Part shown: piece by piece, positions 43,141 to 56,193 of the stretch
How positions within the stretch are numbered: the first letter of the stretch is position 1
Layout: each line of letters starts with the position of its first letter
NCBI GenBank assembly: GCA_032622095.1
Contig: CP136069.1
Span: 101,024,278-101,088,277, forward strand
Reading direction: 5' to 3'
DNA: 64,000 nt
DNA from: Siphonodentalium dalli
Taxonomy: Eukaryota; Mollusca; Scaphopoda; Gadilida; Siphonodentaliidae
Made by a program: the position numbers and the translations under genes
The notes under the pieces: model-generated
What the model was told of the DNA's origin: nothing
Seen by the model: the letters and a program-made list of their open reading frames with translations, nothing else
The model's database searches: none

Positions 43141-45818
43141 ACCTTTGGTGGCTATCACTTTCCATAATCGATTGGGAGGTAATGTCAGAGAGTTCTTAAT
43201 CTGGGTGACCTTTTATATACACAATGGAGGAAACGGTTTTCCTGACATTAGTCTATCAATCTTGATTAAGCAGTTTCTTACTGTCCTCCTGGTTTGACTT
43301 TCTAAATGGACTTCTGGTCCACCTGTCAGGGCTTTACGCTGGCTATTTCTGTCATTCTATTGTACCGGTACTACGTGCTGACGCCTACCCATGTAGACTT
43401 GTTACCTGGTCTGACACCCACCTACCTATGATATGGTTGCACGTGTTATTGGGCCAGAGTAGGCACATAATTATGACACTCTCAGTTCAGTTTCAGAGTT
43501 CTGCTCATGTCCGTTCAAAATCATGGCCAGAATCCAATAAGAATTTGTTCGGCTAAATTGCATACTGCATGTTTCAGTTGATTCAGTAACATGTTTAATA
43601 ATCAAGTGAATCACAATGTGCTACCTTTACAGAAGAACAGAAAATAGTGTCCGGGATATATTTGAAAATATTAACTTTTCTACCAAATGTTGTGGACATT
43701 TTACAAGCCAGCTTGAGTATATTTTTCTAAAACACATCAATGTGACGCATTTAAGATGGATCAAAACAATGAACACAAAAGAGAGTTCCATTTTACTTGA
43801 ACAAATGGTGTAAACCTGAAAAGTGATATTTTGCCGATTTTGTGAGAAAATTCCAATAATTTTGGTAATGTAATAATACACTTATCTAAGATGCACCATA
43901 CACGTTAGTTGTCAATGTATATATGACAGAACATCCAATTTTATTCACCATGCACAACTTTTAAGCGATTGCATGGCACGGCGGGACAATATTTACCATT
44001 TTCCATATTTTGGTCGCCATTTTGACAACCATTTTAGTCAAAGTGACAATTTTGGTTCCATTGAGTTGAAATATTCATAAGTAGTGCTATGTCTCACTTA
44101 CTTTGCGCAGTTCTGCTCATTTCTTATTGAAATATGACTACAATTCCAATGGTGATTTTTGGTGAAATTTCATACCGCGTTATGTAAAATCAAATTATTG
44201 AGGGATCGGACGGGGATGGGATCGCAAGAATGACATATTTCATTGCTCCAGTGACCAGTTGACATGAACAATACAAAATAAAGTCACATTTCCGAACCAG
44301 TTTCATACAGAAGAAACTGGTCTAGAAGATATCAGTGAAAAAAGTATTTTTTTTCACTTACGGCTGCCATCTTGAACGGGGAGTTTCAATTTCAATGTGC
44401 CATTATATTGCGTGGAGTCATACTTGCTGCATATGCCTAAGTTTAAAGCGCAGATTCCATGGTAAGATTAATTGCGACATTTATTAAACGATATAACCAC
44501 GAAACGCTCTTTAAATTCGGAAAACCCCTTAAAAGAGGGGTTAAATTGAAATTTCAGGGTGGCTCCATATCTAATATTAATTGGTATGTGAATATGTACA
44601 TGTGTGCAAAATTTCATGCTTTAGTCACGAATTGAACAATTCTTTTACTGATCTACTCCACAAACTAGTGTAGAGGAGGCTGTGAGCGCTTGGAACGAGT
44701 CCAAATTCCATTTAGCTTAAGTGTAATTAAGCGTAATTGCTGAATATAGGTCGATTTTAAAAGTTATTTTTTCGGGGATGTCAGTTTATTTGATTTGTAC
44801 ATAATATCTAAATAATTTTAAACTGGTGAATGAATGGGGGAATCGATTTTTGTGAGCGGGAAATTAATTTAACTAGCTGCTGTAGTTCTGGGTTTTTCCA
44901 GATCAAATTTGGCTGTGGGATAGCCCTGTCGTACACTTGGGGATTTATTTTAAAAAGTTAACACATGACCTGTGATTTTTCTTACATTTTCGTGATCAAC
45001 TGGTGTCAATCTCGCTGGGTAAACATCACTGGTATGGCCTGCAGGCTTCAATTCAGTGAATTTTGCCGAAACGTTAACACTGTCGCCTATGGGAAACCAT
45101 TTAGTTCAGTGATTCATCTAAGACATTAGCAATACAAGCATTGGCCTACATGTTCCGCATCCAGTAAGAAATAGCGTCATTGATTGGCCAGAGAGCCGCG
45201 CAACTTATCTCTGACATGTTTACGTCTTGAGCTGTCGCGAGTACACCGTGGAATGCGGTGAAGGTAACTGAAGAATGACCTTCGCTAACCAGGACGGACA
45301 TGACTCCAAGCATACTAAGAAAAACAAGAAAACCATAGTCAGAAATGGTAACGCCACCAAGATCATATTATTAGCCATAAATATAAATCATAATATAAAA
45401 TATATTGGTTACATGAATTCCGTTAAGATAAGTAATTCTTCAAATTATTACAATGAACTACGGCTTATAAATTACTGCAGGTTTCTCATTCGCCACACCA
45501 GAATGCTTCTAAATGCGGATCAAAGCTAAGAGTGCATGGCACAGCCATTGTTCATAGACATTTTACAGATAGCGAGAATGATGCATGCTGGGAACGAAAG
45601 CATCCACAGCAAAGCCATGTGCTTACGGAGGCATGCGTTTATTATAGGGGATTTATGGTGGGCCTATAAAACTAATTATAACTTTGTTATCTGTCATAGT
45701 TTATGCGTGAAATTTTAAACATATATACCATGGACATATACCCCTTCCAGAATGTTGAAAAACATTTTCAGTTGCTCATCGTATTTTTATAGACGAAATA
45801 GTCCGAAATTCCAGAAAA
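43141..45818. other. largely featureless 2.7 kb
   Basis: No gene or clear repeat. Weak similarity between 43,490-43,570 and 44,107-44,185 (AGTTCTGCTCAT, AAATTNCATACYGC). One GAAACGCTCTTTAAA motif at 44,501. 45,275-45,529 is an open frame without recognised domain; part of it (ATATAAAATATATTGGTTAC, GAATTCCGTTAA) recurs at 46,628-46,685. Confidence 0.5.
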
Positions 45819-46527
45819 TTGCGCTAACTGCTCAATGTTTTAATGTGTTACAAAACGTCTGATAAAAATAGTTCTATCGGGAATATTCACACCATTTTTT
45901 TTCAGAGAACATAGTGTAAATATAGTCCTATCGGGATATCGTAAAGGAGATTAATTAAACCCTCAGACTGCCGAAACTGACGACATTAAATTCGCTTTTT
46001 CGTGTCCCACGGAAATGAAACTTGTCTGTCCATTGATCACGTTATTTATTTGACATAGTATTTTTTTCTTTTGTTGTATTTGAACACTGGTTGCACGTGC
46101 AGGCTGCACGATCATAATAACTTCAACCGATAAGCGCCGACTGATACCCGCGCAACAGTTTGTCTCAAATAAATTGTTATCAAAACGCAGGTTTATGGCC
46201 GCGGACATAAGCCGATTAAGTGTAATGTAATTTATCCATGAACTTGACTGAAAAATTGTGATTCTATCACCATTAGCCACGAAAATGGGACCTCTAAACA
46301 GGCAAGTTTGATTTTCGGGGGACACGAACAAGCTAATTTATTGTCGGCAGTTTCGGCAGTCTGAGGGTTAATTAATCCCGAATTAAACGGAACTACTTTA
46401 CGATAGTCCGATAGGACTATGTTTACTCTATGCATGTTCTCTGAAAAAATAGTGTGAATATTCCCGATAGAACTCTTTTTATCAGACGTTGTGTAACACC
46501 TTAAAACATTGAGCTATTATAGCGCAA
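45819..46527. mobile_element. foldback element with about 200-bp arms
   Basis: The left arm (TTGCGCTAACTGCTCAATGT, CGTCTGATAAAAATAGTTCT, CCTCAGACTGCCGAAACTG, TTCGTGTCCC) is mirrored on the right from 46,290 to 46,527. The centre 46,020-46,290 is unique. The minus-strand frame 45,963-46,331 spans both arms and is not a gene. No clear target duplication. Confidence 0.75.
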
Positions 46528-47024
46528 ACCGAAATGTGTTGTCTTGCAAGATATCCCACCGCTTTAGCTAAATTTACCTTCCTACAATATCCATAAAGAG
46601 GATCATATATTATATACCCACGGTTTTAATTATAGAATATAAAATATATTGGTTTCGCGAATGACCAACTCAGAATTCCGTTAAAATAACAATAACAACC
46701 AGCACCTATAACGAACCGTTTTACTGGACTTGGCCTACTGGTCGCGTAGTTCCGACTTTTAAATAAACGGAATTTCCAACTCTATAAATAAAAGCCCCAC
46801 AATGCATTCGCCCTGTCCACCACGCAATATCAAAATCTCAGCAGCTAGATACACCACAGGTGGCGTAACAAGACGGCTGTCAATCAAGACTAGACATTCG
46901 CCTGATACATGTGACACGTTATTAAAGGGTGACATCGTGTTTATTTGATTTGTACATCATATCTAAACAAGAAAAAAATAGTCAGAAATGGTAACGCGCT
47001 CAAGATCAATATTTTTTTCACAAA
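46528..47024. other. no gene
   Basis: Contains the partner of the 45,390-45,430 repeat and of 44,785-44,815 (TTTATTTGATTTGTACATMA). No coding signal. Confidence 0.4.
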
Positions 47025-47567
47025 AGGTGTGAAACACCAGATTTTCAACAACAGAGAGAGAGAGAGAGAGATGTTTTATTGCCTCCTTGTTTTATATTAT
47101 TAATGAACTATTCAGGCGCATCTAAAGTTTATTTTAATTTTAATTAAAATCAGAATTTTTCGCCAGATATATGGAAAATAAGAGATGGTCAGTAAAAGTG
47201 CACCAGCTCTGCGGTGCCGCGGAGGGATGCCTGGGCCGATCGGGCCCCGCTCCACGCGGTGCATTTGTCTCGCGTGGAGCGGGGTGTGCTCCACCAAGGC
47301 GCCCGGTGAAGTGGTATGGCAGGGTGGTGGGAATGAGGGTGTTACCACAGTGGTTGGTAGTCGTGGGTAGATTGGAGCTGCATGCATTTTTTGGACTTCC
47401 AAGAAATGTGTGCGGCTTTAATATGCTCAAGGCTGCCTGTTGCTGTGGGGAAACATATTACAACGCACGCGTGTAACCTGTAAATTATATGTATATATGT
47501 TAATTGATGTCTAAATGTCATTTATTGATTTACATAGACAATAAACTTGATTGATTGATTGATTGAA
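47025..47567 (+). mobile_element. possible retroelement 3' end with GATT repeat tail
   Basis: Ends ACAATAAACTTGATTGATTG plus further GATT repeats (to 47,567), a type of tail common on CR1/L2/RTE-like LINEs and SINEs. A GA microsatellite lies at 47,053-47,070. The GC-richer frame 47,171-47,476 (101 codons) has no recognised domain and overlaps open frames on both strands. Confidence 0.4.
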
Positions 47568-47639
47568 GGAGAGATATGTGTACAGGTATATACATGTTTA
47601 TGAATACAACAGTGACATTCAAACTAAATCAATTTCACT

Positions 47640-47978
47640 TATATGAGGTTGGTTGACCTTTTGCATTGGTCAGATGGAGCAAAGGACACACTCAAATATG
47701 AGACAATGAGTAAATAAGCGTTTCTCATCACACATGAGTTCCAGAGTAGGATGACTTCCACATCCATATGCATAAGTGAGGAATCCTACCGGCGAGAGTA
47801 AATCCAGGAATGAAAATGTAGGAATTCCGAATATGTTTATGATTTTATACCAGAATTAATTTCTGAGTTCCTGTATGTGCGGAGAGAAGCAATGGAGGTA
47901 CATGTGTGACATGAGGTCAGAGTATTGGCACCCACAGTGCTTGCATAGTGCGCTGTTGTCATATGTCGTTCTAGAGAA
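47640..47978 (-). pseudogene. LINE ORF2 C-terminal fragment, LINE-d-like
   Basis: Minus-strand reading gives NSALCKHCGCQYSDLMSHMY followed by LHC, that is C-x2-C...H-x3-C, then YKIINIFGIPTFSFLDLLS with an in-frame stop. Comparable to ICKHCLATYSC at 34.9 kb. Its 5' side is cut at 47,978 by the LINE-c tail. Confidence 0.65.
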
Positions 47979-48301
47979 CCAATTCAATTCAATTCAACCA
48001 ATTCAATTCAATTTAATAGTAACTCTGGTCATCATGAAAGACATTACAGAGACAATACATATGACACAATTACGTATCATCAATACATGTACATGTATAC
48101 ATACACATAAAATCATTATGATAAATATTATAATACATCGATGTCGCGTTTAATGGGTGTATACTTGTTTACTCATCAAAATCAGATAATATATTTACCA
48201 ATATATGGTATATGGTGTGTATCAACGAATTTATATTTACTAATATACATGTGTGTACTCGAGCACCTACAAATGTGAACGCGCACACATGCGCGTAAGC
48301 C

Positions 48302-48941
48302 TCAGGAGTTTCTGAAAATTTCCAAAATCTTTTTAATAAATACCGAAAGGTTTTTTGCTTTGCGCTCGCTATTTTGATTGAATAATTGGTTCAACTTCAA
48401 AGTGTTTGGTCTATTGAAGTAGTATGGTTTTATGTATCTTATTCTCAATCCCTTTAATTTTTCACACTTCAAGATAACGTGGAATTCATCTCCTAACTCT
48501 GCGATACATAATGAGCACTTTCTTTCCGAATAGTCTCGATTTGTCCATGATCCTTCTTCGATTGGTAATTTATGATTTCTTGTCCGGAATCTCATGAGAG
48601 CGTGTATCATAGATGTATCGCTGGGTGACAAATATTGTTCGCGGACAAAGTTATCTTTCACGACTCGATAAAAGGTAAATTTGTTTGATACAGCTATTGC
48701 GGTTCTCCATTGTTGTGAGTATATATCAGTTAGTCGCGAAATTGATTGAGGTTATCGACCAGCTGATAGGTACAGCTGTTACCCATGCCGATTGCGTTAA
48801 GGGTGTTATGCTGCCCAGCAATCCATGGGAACTTCTTATTATCATAATAAGACATCAGCATAATATAATACAGTGCGAGTGGCGTTCTATTTGTCGTCAT
48901 TGTGTTGAGCTTGCCCCAATAAGACAAGTAACATGTTTTTA
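48302..48941 (-). pseudogene. LINE-c ORF2 C-terminal part
   Basis: Starts at the element B junction with IKTCYLSYWGKLN, the post-RT block that should follow ELGMCPISVR at 53,336. A frameshift near 48,735 leads to IYSQQWRTAIAVSNKF and then VKDNFVREQYL. The finger is CSLCIAELGDEFHVILKC (C-x2-C...H-x4-C) and the frame ends at a TGA at about 48,302. Confidence 0.85.
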
Positions 48942-51900
48942 TTTCAGCCAAACCTTGGCTGTTTATTTCACACGTGTTTCTGGGATAACCTGTGTGTCGA
49001 CTGAGAACCTGCGTGTCAATTGAGGAGAACACACGGAGGATTTGTGTAAATGTTAGCCCAAACGACATTTCTAAGTAACGACGGCTTTGTTGTTTATTTC
49101 GAGGAATAATACCGCATCATATGAATTCCGCCCAAATATATTGACAGGTGTCAAGGGTCTAACTCTATACTGAGCAATAAAAAACTAATATTAATAAATA
49201 CCGAGTATATTTAATTTAACGCCAATGGGTCGTTTATGTGCGTTTAAGAGTGTATTTATGCCTAAAGCAAAGTGAAATAACGATCTTAAAATGAATTGGC
49301 CGGTATATTTTATTAGTTATCAGGGTTACCAGGGTCGTAGTTACATAAATTACAATATATTTTATGTTTATGCTAAGATAACTTGATCGGTATTGAGGTT
49401 AACACAAATCCCATATATGGAAATTCCAAATATGGAAAGTGACGTGCGCAAAACAGATACAATGGTCTTACTAAAAACGAAGCAATAATGATAACAACAA
49501 ACACCGACCCAGTTAAATAATGACATTAAATGGCGCTGTATTGCGTCTTTAAGAGTGTGTTGATGTCTCTATCATGTGATTAACTAATTAAAAATTATTT
49601 CGCCTACATATTTCGATAATTATCAGGTCCGCAGTTCGATTATGAAACGTTAAGATTATTGCTTGGTATTTGTTTCAAATCAGATAGCTGCATCTCGGTT
49701 ATCTGGGTCAGATATATTTTTAGCGTCGAAGCGAAGAAATGTTGTCAAATTCCACGTCTGAATACGCGTCTTATTCTCACTTATACCGTGTTTATATCAG
49801 TTTTATTCTATGTGTTGTTGTGTATTGTATTACTTTGATCAAGGTTGCGCTTTTGCTATTCTCACAAAAGGTAAATTTGATGCGTGTTTGATGCGTGTTT
49901 ACATTTCAAAATTGCGTCTGCCATGTAGAGTAACACTAACAGTGCGACGGAATTCCACATGTCCGAGCGCCATTGATTCCTTAATTACGACACTAATTTA
50001 TCGAATGAGGTCAATTTTTCGCATATAACAAGACTCGTATGTTATTCTGCACCATTCTGACGAGTGCCGACTTTCATTTCGCATTATTTTCGTTTTTATC
50101 GAAAAATAATCGTTCTCTATGCCTGGAGATTCCCATGTAAATTTTTTCAACCAAAAAAATTTCATTGTTTTGCCAATTTCAAGCTAGTTTATAGCATGGT
50201 CATGGCATAATTTGGCCTAGCGAGTGTCGGTAGACGTTTCTTGAGTGTGCACAACAAATTTTGGTCCCAACGAAGCAGGCTAAAATCCTGAAATTTGTCA
50301 ATTTTACTTTGCGTGTGAAGAAAATATTCATTTAAACTTCCAAAATTGGTTGAAATATGCTCAACAACATTCAGTTGAATGGTGACATTATTTATAGTCA
50401 CCGACTAACTTCCACGATGAATCAAATTTGTTTGTATTGGTGACAATTATGTCGCGAGAGATAAAAATGTAAAAAAAATTAAGAAAATGTTAAATTTTAG
50501 CTCATTTTAAGACTTTAATTGTTGCTTGTAGATCGGTGTTAATTATCTTCGTCAATGATGTCATGCTTGTTAATAATTCATTTGTTCGGAAATACTTATT
50601 GGGGGTCGAAATGTATAAAATTTAACTACCACCACTTCCAAAAACAACACCGATAAACAATAACGCTCTTTGTTCCATGCAATGGAAATGGCTATTTATT
50701 GTCCTGATATCAGTGATATAAATGAATGCCTAAAATTAGTATTATCCTGAAATAAATTTATGCCACTTTGGCGAACATGGGAACCACGGTACAATTTATG
50801 CAATTTAGGCACACTTCAGAGTGAAATCAGGGCTTATATTTTGGCGAGAATCCAAATCTAGATTCTCGTAAATATTCTCGCAAATTACCCTGGATTCTCG
50901 TGAAAAAGTATATATGGATTCTCGCAAAATCAGATGAAATATATGCCCTGGAAATATAGCAAATCGTTTAATGCTTTAGAATTTTTGTTTTCGGAGATTT
51001 ATATATATGCTTAAAGACATATTATGGACTTGTTATGGACTTTTTCGGGTGCGAGAAATTGATAAGTTAGTGCTCAGGCACTTTGCCAACCTGGGGAATG
51101 TTATCATTCTACTAACATCACTGAAAATTTCCAAAAAAATCTACCACACCACTTCATAGAGAACATCGTCTGAACTACTCCAAATTGTAAATATTTACAT
51201 CTCGATTCGGGGCGCAACTATCGGCTATAATTAAACAAAAATTATTTCGCCATCGAGAGTCATTGCATTTAACTAATATATAAGAATGACGTTGTGTATC
51301 ATCAATTTAGATTAATATTCGTAACAAATAACTACTTTGAGAAAGATTATTCTTAATTTCTATTTGATCACTCTGCCCGTTGTCTGCCGCAGTGTTTCAC
51401 ATCACTTTAATCAAGGAAGACTGTTCAGAAAAACTGCATTTCAAGATCACCAAACAACTTTCCTTTTTAGGGCCACCACATCTTTCCAAAGATGTACTTC
51501 TTCCATTTTGCTATCAAAGACCGAAAAATGTCGTTAAACTAGAGATCCAAATACCCACTAAGGGCCCCTATATCTTGAAATATTAAAGACCGAGAATGTC
51601 GTTAAACTATAAAGACCGAAAAATGTCGTTAAACTAGAGATCCAAATACCCCCTATATCTTGAGATATTATAAAGACCGAAAAATGTCATTAAACTATTA
51701 AAGACCGAAAAATGTCGTTAAACTACAAAGACCGAAAAATGTCGTTAAACTAGAGATCCAAACATCCCCATCCCCTATTTTTTTAGACAATTAAGAACGA
51801 AATATGTCGTTACACCATTAATACATAATTTGTGTTTATGAAAGTCTGGCACCCATTAGCAGTTTGTTTTCAGTACATTTTAATATTCATTGGAACGTAA

Positions 51901-53334
51901 ACAATTATTCGCTGACAGAAATCATGTTAATATCGCCTTTCGTTACTGGTTTCCTCGACTCGAATATTTCTCACTGCTCAATACTTATAATTAAAAAAAA
52001 TGTTCTGTGTTTTGTGTCACTTCTTAATAGCATTATGTATTCTGCTATTGACAAGAACAAAAGTTGCAGTATACCTTAAAGGTACGGAAGGCCTTGGTGG
52101 GTATCCTGTGAACACATTTCCACCTGTCAAAAACCGCTACAAACGACAATAATATTCAAATATAGACATACTTTGTTAATATACAAATGAGAAATATCTC
52201 ATAAACAGTATGTTATTGTCGTAAATTTGACGATTGTTATGTAAACAAAGCATAAAAAGTAACTTTCTTGGTGTTTCTTTATATTATGATGGTAAACATA
52301 AAGAGCGTTCTTTGTTGCTCAATTCCTTATTTGGAAATAATAAAGAGCGTTTATACCATTTGTGTGTGATTAGCCAGTAGCATTGTGCTGCCTTCTATAA
52401 CACAATCAGACTCTTGTTTAGGTAAAATTTAGTAGGTCTTTATGTGAGCATGATGTTTACGCGATAGTGATCGTATATTTGAACCAAAATGTATGCGTTT
52501 TAATATTTGTCTGTTTACAGTGTTTGGAACAAATATGAATATTTTCGACAACTAAGCCCCCTCGTCCCTTTAATATAATTAATATAACATCCCTCATCCA
52601 ATAATCTCCAAATTGCATATCTAATTTCAATCCTAGTTACACGTCACGCCGCCCCTCATCATTTGCCAATTGTACACCCTTTTTTGCTGCTGCTGCAACT
52701 GTTCAATTTCTTTAAAAATTATTGAAAAAATGGCCCTCCCGCCCGCCGACATTTACCTCTGATTTTTTTTTATCATCGGTCCGCACCAAAATTGAGCACA
52801 CGTCCCTATATAATATACCTATTTAAACCGAGTATACACGGTGGTGTAATAGATCAACCGTTAATTTAACCGTTTAGGTAGCATATTTCCACGTATACGT
52901 TATCACGACAAATCCCTGCTGATCTGTTATTAATGAACCAAACACTTAACATGTCAACACACTCTGGCCCGCCAATGCTACAGTGTATAAACGTAACGGG
53001 GCAAATATGCACATTATATTGGCAGCTAACGAGAGCATTCATCAGCAATCTGCTCACCCCTTTTAGCCGATACGATAGAAACTAAACAATTTGTTACTTC
53101 TAATTACCCGTACTTAATTACACTACTTGCGTGTTAATAAAGTACGACCCCATTACCACTAAAGGTGAAACATGGGATTTAGAACATTAATATTCACTCT
53201 TACATAGTTCTACATTCAAGGTTCGTCTTGTGTAATCGTATGTCAGTTGTAACGTTGTGAAACTGCAACCGAACTGAATTATTCTATGCTAAATAGTTCA
53301 TGGCTGACCTGATGCATGCATCTTAGTTTTCTTG
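48942..53334 (+). mobile_element. element B: 4.4 kb relative of element A, inserted in LINE-c
   Basis: Left flank A (48,941), right flank T (53,335). Starts TTTCAGCC with hairpin 48,945-48,961; ends GATGCATGCATC-TTAGTTTT-CTTG. Removing exactly these 4,393 bp rejoins ORF2 in frame (SVR-IKTCYL), with no duplicated target bases. Compared with A it lacks the MITE region, the SINE, the YY1 satellite, the GGAATAC block and the THAP insertion, but has 49,475-49,758 and 50,510-50,760 of its own. No coding capacity. Confidence 0.75.
51520..51760. repeat. GACCGAAAAATGTCGTTAAA tandem array in element B
   Basis: Counterpart of 21,216-21,399 with about six units in a different arrangement, including the empty SINE site CTATTAA (51,695-51,701). 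Confidence 0.75.
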
Positions 53335-55404
53335 TTCTTACTGATATGGGACACATGCCGAGTTCTCCATATATGAATGCACTAGGTGTAGATTTTTTAA
53401 GCTTTAAGGTGTATTTCAAAAACCAAATTTCGAGTTTTTCAAAGCATGTCGTGTTTTCGTGTCCCCATACCTCGGCTCCATATGTCATGATTGGGATAAT
53501 CGATTTTTCATAGATATCAAGGGTTGTGGCTATAGTTAGTTTATTCACGCGTACTTTATTAAGGAGGGCGTACATTGCCACTTTAGCACTTTTAGTCCTT
53601 GTGTTTTTTTCTAGTGTGAATAGTCCATTTCTATGGAATTTCGTACCTAGGTATTTGTAACTATCTACTATCTCCAATTCATGTCCAATTATTGAAAATT
53701 TACCGCTATTCAGACTTTTGTTTTTTCGTCCAAATATAAGTATAAGTATCTTGGTTTTCGATGTATTGACATTTAATTTCCACGTGTTGCAATATATAGA
53801 AAATTTATCAAGCATGTTCTGTAAGCTGTCACGTGAGTTAGCGAGGAGTACAGTGTCATCTGCATAAATTAAGAGAAATAGTTTTAAGTAAAGTCCGGTA
53901 TCAAATTCTTCTGGAACTTTAATGTCGATTCCATTGGATCCATGCTCACGAAGATGATTTTCAAGATCGTTTAGGTATATTGCAAATAGTATCGGCGAAA
54001 GACTGTCTCCTTGTTTTAGGCCAATTTTGCTTGGAAAAAAGTCTGAATCTTCGTTTCCAATGCGTACGCAAAGTTTTATGTCATTATACATAGATCGTAT
54101 TACATCTAAGAGTTTACCTTCGATTTTATGGCTAATAAGCTTTTTCCAAAGCGCTGCCGTCCAGACGGAATCAAACGCTTTAGAAAAGTCTATAAAGGCA
54201 CAATATAATGTCTGCTTATTATGTTTCAAGATTTGTGATAAAGAGTAAAGTGAAAATATGTGATCAATTGTGGAATATCCTTTGCGAAATCCCGCTTGGC
54301 ATTCTGACTGCAAGTCATTATTACTGAGGAATGAGCTAATGCGTTCACTAACAATGCTAGCAAATACTTTTGACATACAACTTAAAAGAGTTATCTTCCT
54401 GTAGTTATTAGGGTCGGTAGATTCCCCTTTTCCTTTAAAGAGTGGTCGTATAATTCCAGTTCTCCAGCTTTCAGGTACTATTCCAGTGTTTAAAATCAGA
54501 TTGAAATATTTTTGAAACGTTATTCCAAAAATATCAAGAGCCCCTTTAAGATAGTCGTTTGTTATATTGTCGTATCCAGGCGGTTTTCCTAACTTTAAGG
54601 CTTTGATAGCCTTTTCTATTTCAGATGCTGTTATTTCTCTATTTAGAGGCGATGTGTCAATATCGTTAATATCGATGTGTATATCTTCGACTACATCGGT
54701 TTCTGATGGTATTTCAGTTGAAAAAAATTCTTCAGATTCGAAATAATCTTTGAAATCGCCTACTTCCGGCGTCGGTTTTTCGGCTCTGCGGGTGTCCAGT
54801 TTTTTAATAAATGACCAAAAATCTTTGCTTGATCGGACACGAAGATTATGTATTTCGTAGCTTACTTTTCTGTTATATTGATGTTGGCTTGATTTAATCT
54901 TTTCTTTGTACATTTTGCGTCTGTCTAATAATATTTGTTTATTCGCCACTGAAGGGGTTTTCTTAAAAGTCTTCCTAGCTTTGCGGTAAAGCGTTCGTGT
55001 GGATCTACAGTCGCGTGTGAACCAGGGACTCACATATTTCCGTGAGTTCGTCTTACTAACAGGCTGATGTTGTCGGTCATCATAATTTCGACCACTGTTC
55101 AAGTTTACCACTGCGTCTATCATAATACTTGACAGAGACTGAGTAGCGTTCTCAATGTCTTTGGGACATGCGTTGTTGTTTGAAATAAAGTCTATTGTCT
55201 CATTCAATTGACTAATCGCGCGCACGTCAATGCTTTGTTGAAATATACTTTTATCACCAATCTTGCGGGGAGGCTTGCGATTGGCTGATCGTTTGTTTTG
55301 TCTGGGTTTGTTTGTTTTGACGGGTGGATTGCACTTCGTGTGATCAACAGATTGTATATTACAACTTACTACTATACTACAATGTGCATCAGACAGCGTT
55401 TCTT
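53335..55404 (-). pseudogene. LINE-c reverse transcriptase
   Basis: Open for about 690 codons after a TAA near 55,405. Counting from 55,225, motifs are IKALKLGKPPGYDNITNDYL (residues 206-225), AFIDFSKAFD (343-352, catalytic D), IGLKQGDSLSP (401-411) and IYADDTVLL (453-461, intact YADD). Post-RT landmarks IIPIMTYGAEVW and GELGMCPISVR follow. The last 12 codons of the open frame (TRKLRCMHQVSH...) are element B, not LINE. The RT core itself looks intact, though the full ORF2 is disabled. Confidence 0.9.
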
Positions 55405-56135
55405 AAAAATCGTTCACAACAAGTGAAACAACATATTTGGCGAATCTAGGAGAGCCGATAGCATAATCAATTACGCTAACATTTTTACATGTGCATTTTG
55501 ATGAGCTCTCTCCGATTCTCCCGCTGAAAATTAACATGCTCATACAATCACAAATATGCATAAGTTTCTTGCCGTGTGCATTTGACATGCTGTCAGGGTT
55601 AATTCTGAACGGTGTGAAAGAAGTTATGTTATACTCTCTAATTAGTTTTTCGGCTGAACTGTGATCGTTCAGTGTACCGGTGCGTGCATTAAAGTCGCCT
55701 GCTAACATCACATTGTCAAAATTTATCAATTTCTCAAGGAGAGATATATGCAGGTTATCTAGTTCATTGCCTTTGAAATATGTTGAATTTTCTGGCGGTA
55801 TATAAACATTTCCGAAAACGTAAGTCTCAGTCAGGCTGGGTTTAAATTTGCACCATAGGACGACGTCACAATCGTCGTAAATAATCGAAAAATTGCTTTT
55901 GTAAATATTTTTGACAGCAATACAGAGACCACCAGATCTATACCTGGATACTTTTTTTTCTATTTTTTAGACCAAGGACATGGAAATTGTCTATGAATAT
56001 AGAATCTAATCGATCAGTTTTAGTTTCCTGGAAAAATAGGAGATCAAAATCATTGATATATTCAGCAAATTCCGGGTCATTCAATTTGGATACTAAGCCA
56101 CATACATTTAAGGAGAGTATTTTAAATTCTTTCAC
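55405..56135 (-). pseudogene. LINE-c AP endonuclease
   Basis: Starts MKEFKILSLNVCGLVSKLN and LLFFQETKTD (catalytic E), has a frameshift near 55,940 (in an A/T run), then RYRSGGLCIAVKN, NVYIPPENST, VMLAGDFNARTG (D-x-N) and VIDYAIGSP. The final S-D-H is represented by LSDAHC just past a TAA stop near 55,405. ORF1 ends just upstream at 56,194. Confidence 0.85.
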
Positions 56136-56193
56136 TTCCGGGCTTTCCTACTCATTTACAGTCGGTGCGGGTTTATCTATAGTATCAGGCACA

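Noticed and set aside
45963-46331. 122-codon minus-strand frame
   Set aside because: It covers both arms and the centre of a foldback element; no domain or codon bias seen.
47171-47476. GC-richer 101-codon frame as a host gene
   Set aside because: Overlapping open frames on both strands and position before a GATT-repeat tail make a retroelement origin more likely; no domain recognised.
15499-53334. Simple segmental duplication to explain A and B
   Set aside because: B lies precisely inside a LINE ORF and A inside a Hel-2 copy, both at A^T with matching empty-site logic. A plain duplication would not respect these ends.
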